Both the position numbers and the translations under genes were made by a program. From positions 1-9,513 of the forward strand of contig CAJXTM010000080.1 of the NCBI GenBank assembly GCA_913061385.1: 9,513 bases of DNA, read 5' to 3'. The stretch is from an uncultured Rhodopirellula sp. GTDB lineage: Bacteria > Planctomycetota > Planctomycetia > Pirellulales > Pirellulaceae. Positions within the stretch are counted from its first letter, which is position 1. Each line of letters opens with the position of its first letter. Below the pieces are notes generated by a model that saw nothing but the letters and a program-made list of their open reading frames with translations, searched no databases and was not told the DNA's origin. Shown here in pieces: positions 6,320 to 9,513 of this stretch.

Positions 6320-6459
6320 CCAAAATTAAAGCTAATATTTGCGTGCGATAGAAGGACTTCGATGAATCGTTTGTCAGGTTTGATCCTCACGACCTTCCAT
6401 TTTGTTGTCGGCTTTTGACGGACGATGGAAAGGCGGGCGAGCAAGATGAATGTGTCAGG

Positions 6460-7871
6460 CTAACGGTTGGGCCGCCTGTTGAACTTGAACTTGGATTTGC
6501 GAGTGTGAGCCATTGCCTCCGTGGCGGCTCCCATGTCCCCCTGTGATTTCATCCAGATATCGAGCTGATTGGAAAAATCTGCGTTGAGCGCAACGAACCT
6601 CAGATCCTCGATCAAGTTATTGAGGCAATGGGGATCATTCGCTACATCGTAAAGTTCCTCGGCTGGACGATGCTGGTATTTGTTGGTCATGGCAAGTGCA
6701 TGGGCATCGCCTGTTTTTGCCTTTTCTGGCCAGGACATCCAAAAATCGGCCTTGTCGCCGCCAGGTCGAGTGACAAAGTTGTTGAACGTTTCGGTAGGGT
6801 TAAGGTTGCGGATATAGCGGTGGGTTTTGGTCCCGATCGAACGCACCCCGAAATTCTCTGAGCCTTCTCCAATGCCGCGGGTCGTCTGCACACCAAAGGT
6901 GTTTTGTTTGTGTTCCGAAGTTTTACCGATCAGGACCGGCAAGAAAGAACGCCCGTCCATCGTGTGGGGAGTTTCCAATCCGGCGGCATCGAGGAAGGTG
7001 GGCGTGATGTCGACGTACTCGACCAGAGCGTTTGACTTGCAGCCTGGCGCTACATTGCCGGGCCAACGCACAACCATGCCGGACGTGAGCCCCAGTTCGT
7101 AACAGGTCCATTTTGCAAAGGGAAAGCCGGAGCCTTGTTCGGAGACAGCCATGACGAGTGTGTTTGATGTTAAGTTGTGCTCATCAAGCAATTTAAGCAG
7201 AGCGGCGCACTGGGAATCGAAGTAGGTGATCTCCGCGAGGTACTGGGCATATTCCCGCCGAGTATTGGGAGTATCCACAAAAGTTGGAGGCAGCGTGAGC
7301 GTGGTTGACTCGTAGGCTGAGGCATTCCCTTTGTTGTAAGGCGTATGTGGTTCGTTGGAACAGGCAAACAAACAGAACGGTGTACCTTTTTCTTTGGAAT
7401 CAGTGAGGAGTTGCTCGAGTTTCGGATAGGGATCATCTTCTGCAGGATCAGCAGACCGGAACTCTCCGGAATACTCGAACGGGAAAGAAGCTTTGGGGCC
7501 GATATGAGTTTTGCCTGACAGAGCCACCCGATAGCCTGCATCGCCTAGGTAATGCGCTATTGATTTAGTGCCTGGATAGACTCGTGTGTGATTGGGCCAT
7601 GCACCGGATTTAACAGGATAGATCCCGGTATAGATGTTGTGCCGCGTGGGCGAACACATCGGCGCGGCCTAAAAACAACGCGAGAACTTCATGCCTTCGC
7701 TGGCGAGCCTGTCGAGAGCGGGTGTCTTGGCCTGCCCACCGTAGACGGCCATGTCGAGGTAGGTGCAATCGTCCGCGATAATGAACACCAAGTTGGGTCG
7801 TTCCACTGCAGCGGAGGATGTAACAAACTTGCTGAAATCAAGAGGGCGATGAGCGGTAGGAGCTTTATCAT
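6460..7871 (-). pseudogene. Sulfatase gene broken by a frameshift and a nonsense codon
   Basis: Restored, this would be a secreted sulfatase of about 470 residues (alkaline phosphatase superfamily, N-sulfoglucosamine sulfohydrolase-like), which hydrolyses sulfate esters or sulfamates on glycans in the periplasm. The ATG at 7871 opens a signal-peptide-like MIKLLPLIALLISASLL. The sulfatase frame, VERPNLVFIIADDCTYLDM, continues one base out of phase, so a base is missing near 7820-7830. That frame then hits TAG at 7669-7671, before AAPMCSPTRHNIYTG. The rest (399 codons from an internal ATG at 7659) is open. It has CSPTR (formylglycine Cys), GYRVALSGKTHIG (second sulfatase signature), NEPHTP and SEQGSGFPFAKW, where other sulfatases have DNG. 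Starting at 7659 would lose the signal peptide and the two metal-binding aspartates, so the truncated product should be inactive. It lies 141 bp after the DUF1552 gene. Confidence 0.85.
7669..7671 (-). other. In-frame TAG interrupting the sulfatase
   Basis: The minus-strand frame reads KFSRCF, stop, AAPMCSPTR. Sulfatases of this type often have Gln at this place (CFQAAPMCSPTR, from memory), so a single CAG-to-TAG transition would explain it. Coding resumes without any gap. Confidence 0.8.
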
Positions 7872-7953
7872 CAGAATTTCAGTTAAGAAGTGTCGGGATC
7901 TCGCGAGATAGGGTTCGAGGGGAAAATAAGTGTCGGATTTGAAGAGTCGGATA

Positions 7954-7993
7954 GGCATCCAGCCTGTCTTTCTGACATGACAGGCTGGAAGCC
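7954..7993. repeat. Long stem-loop between DUF1552 gene and sulfatase
   Basis: TCCAGCCTGTC (7958-7968) pairs perfectly with GACAGGCTGGA (7979-7989). The stem extends past one A-A mismatch by GGC/GCC (7954-7956 with 7991-7993), giving 14 of 15 pairs around a 10-base loop. It lies 20 bp after the stop of the DUF1552 gene on its transcript. There is no T-run, so it may be an intercistronic processing or stability hairpin, or a dispersed REP-like element; I have the impression of seeing similar GACAGGCTGGAAGCC units in planctomycete intergenic DNA but cannot verify that here. Confidence 0.5.
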
Positions 7994-8012
7994 CATACCA
8001 CTTGCCCATGAG

Positions 8013-9323
8013 CTAAGCCAATAGTTCCCTTAGCGGTCCTTTTCCGGTGTCATATTTTTCATAGGCGCCTCCCAGGTTGAAATGCTCAACGGGGCTACCC
8101 GCCGCTTTGAGTAACGTGGCATAGAAGCTGTTGATCGGTCGATCGTTTTCGATCTTAACGTAGTGGCCTTCCTGCATCGTTCCTCCAAAATTACCCAGAG
8201 TCATGAAGGGCCAACTTGCACCATTGGTGTGCTGTTTGTCAGCGTTGTTACTGGTATAGACAATCAGGGTGTTGTCCATCATGGTCCCATTACCCTCTGG
8301 TGTTGCCTCGAGGGACGTAACGAGTTTCGACAACATTCGCATATTGTATTGTCGAATTCGTGTCCAAATATCGGATGTCATGGATAAGTGGCCTAATGAA
8401 TGTCCCTTTGCACCAACACCCAAACCTTCCCATGATCCGTAGAATTCGCCGCAACCTGAATTAATCGTGGCCACATTTGTGAGGCCAGATTTCAGTGCGG
8501 CAATCGTCAAATCAAGCATTGCATCGTGCCAATCTGTTTCATGTTGGGGCGCTGAATATTTTTCGTCAAATTCAGGCATGTATGTTTTGAGACTGTCTGA
8601 CATGGAACTGACGCTGTCTCGGAATTTCCTTATGTCGCTATAAGGATTCAGCTTTTTACGGCCACTCTCTGGTAATGTTTTAGCGCTTTGCGTTGAGGTT
8701 CTGGCGATAAAATCCAACATTTTGGAGTTTTCATCGTAAGTGTTTCTTTGCTTGCCAGTGGCGACAGATCCAAACATGATCCGGTAGAGAAAAGTTGGGT
8801 CACAGATCATCGACGCTTTATCCGCGGGTCCCCAAGCAGAGGTTGCATGGAAAATGGGAACTTGTTTCATTCGGTTCAGCGATTCCATGCCGACACTCAG
8901 AAGAGGCACGGGCGCCTTGGGGAGCACCTTGCTCAAAGCACAATCAATGGTGATGTCAAAAGGGGTGGATTTGTTTCTTCGGTAGCCACCCAAGCAGCCG
9001 TAATAAGCGCTGTGTGCTGGGCTGATGTGCTTGCCATGCAAGCCCTGAATAATCGTAAGTTTGTTACGGTGAGGAGCCAGCGGATCAATGAACACCGGAA
9101 GATCTTCGGATGCAAGTGGCTTTCCAGATTTGATTCCTTTGACTGCACAATTATCGTCACTGAATCCTTGGGATTGCAAAAAAAACACAATTCTCTTTGG
9201 CTGCGTGGCAGATTTGGGCTGACCAATTTCTCTGTGCTCTGCCAATGCAGTGTAAAAGGGAACTGTCGTGTTGACTCCTGCTGCCGCACCGCAGGTTTTG
9301 ATCATGGTTCGTCTGTTTAGCAT
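8013..9323 (-). CDS. DUF1552 (HXXSHH) family exported protein
   Basis: This 436-residue protein belongs to DUF1552 (PF07586), a family of unknown function expanded in Planctomycetes and Verrucomicrobia. The N-terminus, MLNRRTMIKTCGAAAG, has a twin-arginine-like motif (Arg4-Arg5) followed by a weakly hydrophobic stretch, so Tat export is plausible. Family features are RIVFFLQSQGFS (44-55), LTIIQGLHGKHISPAHSAYYG (89-109) with the clustered histidines 96, 99 and 104, and a C-terminal block beginning DNTLIVYTSNNADKQH. The length matches the family. The ATG at 9323 is preceded, six bases upstream, by AAGGGAAG (9330-9337), which overlaps the stop codon of the upstream DUF1585-type gene; only 12 bp separate the two, so they are cotranscribed. 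The alkaline phosphatase-like or sulfatase-like character sometimes suggested for the family is inference. Such proteins commonly accompany sulfatases and cytochrome-domain proteins in polysaccharide-degrading planctomycetes. Confidence 0.88.
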   Translation of the reverse strand: MLNRRTMIKTCGAAAGVNTTVPFYTALAEHREIGQPKSATQPKRIVFFLQSQGFSDDNCAVKGIKSGKPLASEDLPVFIDPLAPHRNKLTIIQGLHGKHISPAHSAYYGCLGGYRRNKSTPFDITIDCALSKVLPKAPVPLLSVGMESLNRMKQVPIFHATSAWGPADKASMICDPTFLYRIMFGSVATGKQRNTYDENSKMLDFIARTSTQSAKTLPESGRKKLNPYSDIRKFRDSVSSMSDSLKTYMPEFDEKYSAPQHETDWHDAMLDLTIAALKSGLTNVATINSGCGEFYGSWEGLGVGAKGHSLGHLSMTSDIWTRIRQYNMRMLSKLVTSLEATPEGNGTMMDNTLIVYTSNNADKQHTNGASWPFMTLGNFGGTMQEGHYVKIENDRPINSFYATLLKAAGSPVEHFNLGGAYEKYDTGKGPLRELLA

Positions 9324-9335
9324 GTTGGGCTTCCC

Positions 9336-9464
9336 TTAGTGTTTCACAGGCTTGCGATAGAGAAATGAATCTGAAGTAAGCAGAGAGATAATCAGGGCCT
9401 TCATGCTCCCCCCATTATCTTGATAAGCCTTGTGTGCGGCCTGGAGAGTGGGAGCATCACTTAT
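9336..9464 (-). CDS. DUF1592/DUF1585-type protein, C-terminal end (cut by sequence end)
   Basis: Only the last 42 residues remain. The tail YQDNGGSMKALIISLLTSDS followed by FLYRKP resembles the end of the DUF1585 domain, which closes the large planctomycete DUF1587-DUF1592-DUF1588-DUF1585 proteins, many of which also carry a cytochrome c-like domain. The conserved elements are the NGGS turn and the TSDSFLYR end. The stop TAA (9336-9338) is 12 bp from the start of the DUF1552 gene and overlaps its ribosome binding site. That is the family's usual gene order and supports the identification although the fragment is short. The N-terminal bulk lies past the right adapter, so haem binding cannot be checked. 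The exact function of the family is not established. Confidence 0.75.
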   Translation of the reverse strand: MSDAPTLQAAHKAYQDNGGSMKALIISLLTSDSFLYRKPVKH

Positions 9465-9513
9465 CTGTCTCTTATACACATCTGACGCTGCCGACGACTC
9501 CTTACGTGTAGAT
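9465..9513 (-). other. Nextera Read-1 adapter, i5 index and P5 start (technical)
   Basis: CTGTCTCTTATACACATCT (9465-9483) is the reverse complement of the Tn5 mosaic end, and GACGCTGCCGACGA (9484-9497) completes the Read-1 adapter. CTCCTTAC (9498-9505) is the reverse complement of the i5 index I know as S505/N505 (GTAAGGAG). GTGTAGAT (9506-9513) begins the P5-side primer site. None of this is genomic. Confidence 0.98.

Larger units (their letters stand above)
5680..6459. other. 780 bp region without a convincing gene
   Basis: It lies between the start of the GT2 gene and the end of the sulfatase gene, both minus strand. Several open frames up to 110 codons exist but conflict with one another, and none has a ribosome binding site or a recognised domain. 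The most protein-like is the plus-strand frame 6065-6319, listed separately. Repeats seen are a direct heptamer pair at 5702-5722, an odd palindrome at 5802-5816 and a long inverted repeat at 6021-6097. An imperfect inverted repeat (CCTTCCAT at 6393-6400 and ATGGAAAGG at 6425-6433) lies just past the sulfatase stop and could mark its transcript end, but it has no T-run. Confidence 0.5.

Noticed and set aside
7689..8009. 106-codon minus-strand open frame treated as a separate gene
   Set aside because: From residue 47 it is the signal-peptide frame of the broken sulfatase. Earlier residues cross the intergenic hairpin and later ones are out-of-frame sulfatase.
8748..9320. 190-codon plus-strand open frame
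   Set aside because: It lies wholly antisense to the DUF1552 gene, with no ribosome binding site or recognisable domain.
26..9464. CRISPR array, tRNA/rRNA gene, complete insertion sequence or prophage
   Set aside because: I found no regularly spaced repeats, no tRNA-like cloverleaf, no transposase or integrase, and no phage structural genes on reading both strands.

Overview
The window looks like a 9.5 kb piece of a planctomycete-type (PVC-group) bacterial genome of roughly 50% GC. The main evidence is on the right: a DUF1592/DUF1585-type protein followed at operon spacing by a DUF1552 (HXXSHH) protein and a sulfatase. This combination is characteristic of Planctomycetes and Verrucomicrobia. 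Both ends are sequencing-library adapter rather than genome. Bases 1-25 are the end of the Nextera Read-1 adapter, and 9465-9513 are its reverse complement followed by what I recognise as an i5 index and the start of the P5 side. Real sequence therefore spans about 26-9464, and the genes cut at either end are cut by library fragmentation.

Layout, left to right: the N-terminal 162 residues of a BCCT-family (betaine/choline/carnitine) transporter on the minus strand (28-513); a 500 bp gap with two adjacent hairpins; a membrane-anchored ATP-grasp protein on the minus strand (1017-2054); a 600 bp divergent intergenic region; a polysaccharide pyruvyl transferase-family protein (2659-3474, TTG start) and a PP-loop ATPase-like protein (3557-4762), both plus strand; a convergent GT2 glycosyltransferase on the minus strand (4843-5679, TTG start); a 780 bp region with no convincing gene but several inverted repeats and one odd small open frame; then, all minus strand, a broken sulfatase gene (6460-7871), the DUF1552 protein (8013-9323) and the last 42 codons of the DUF1592/DUF1585 protein (9336-9464).

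The middle block (ATP-grasp, pyruvyl transferase, PP-loop, GT2) reads as part of a surface-polysaccharide or glycoconjugate synthesis locus. The GT2 enzyme would add sugars, the pyruvyl transferase-like enzyme would decorate them, and the ATP-grasp and PP-loop proteins would supply ATP-dependent ligation or amidation-type chemistry whose substrates cannot be read from sequence. The right block is a secreted or envelope-associated set linked to degradation of sulfated glycans. Its sulfatase carries a frameshift in the signal-peptide region and an in-frame TAG eight nucleotides before the ATG that now opens the catalytic CSPTR motif, so as written it is a pseudogene. The other genes, about 1,400 codons, show no such damage, which argues against a generally error-rich sequence. 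No CRISPR array, RNA gene, complete mobile element or recognisable defence system was seen.
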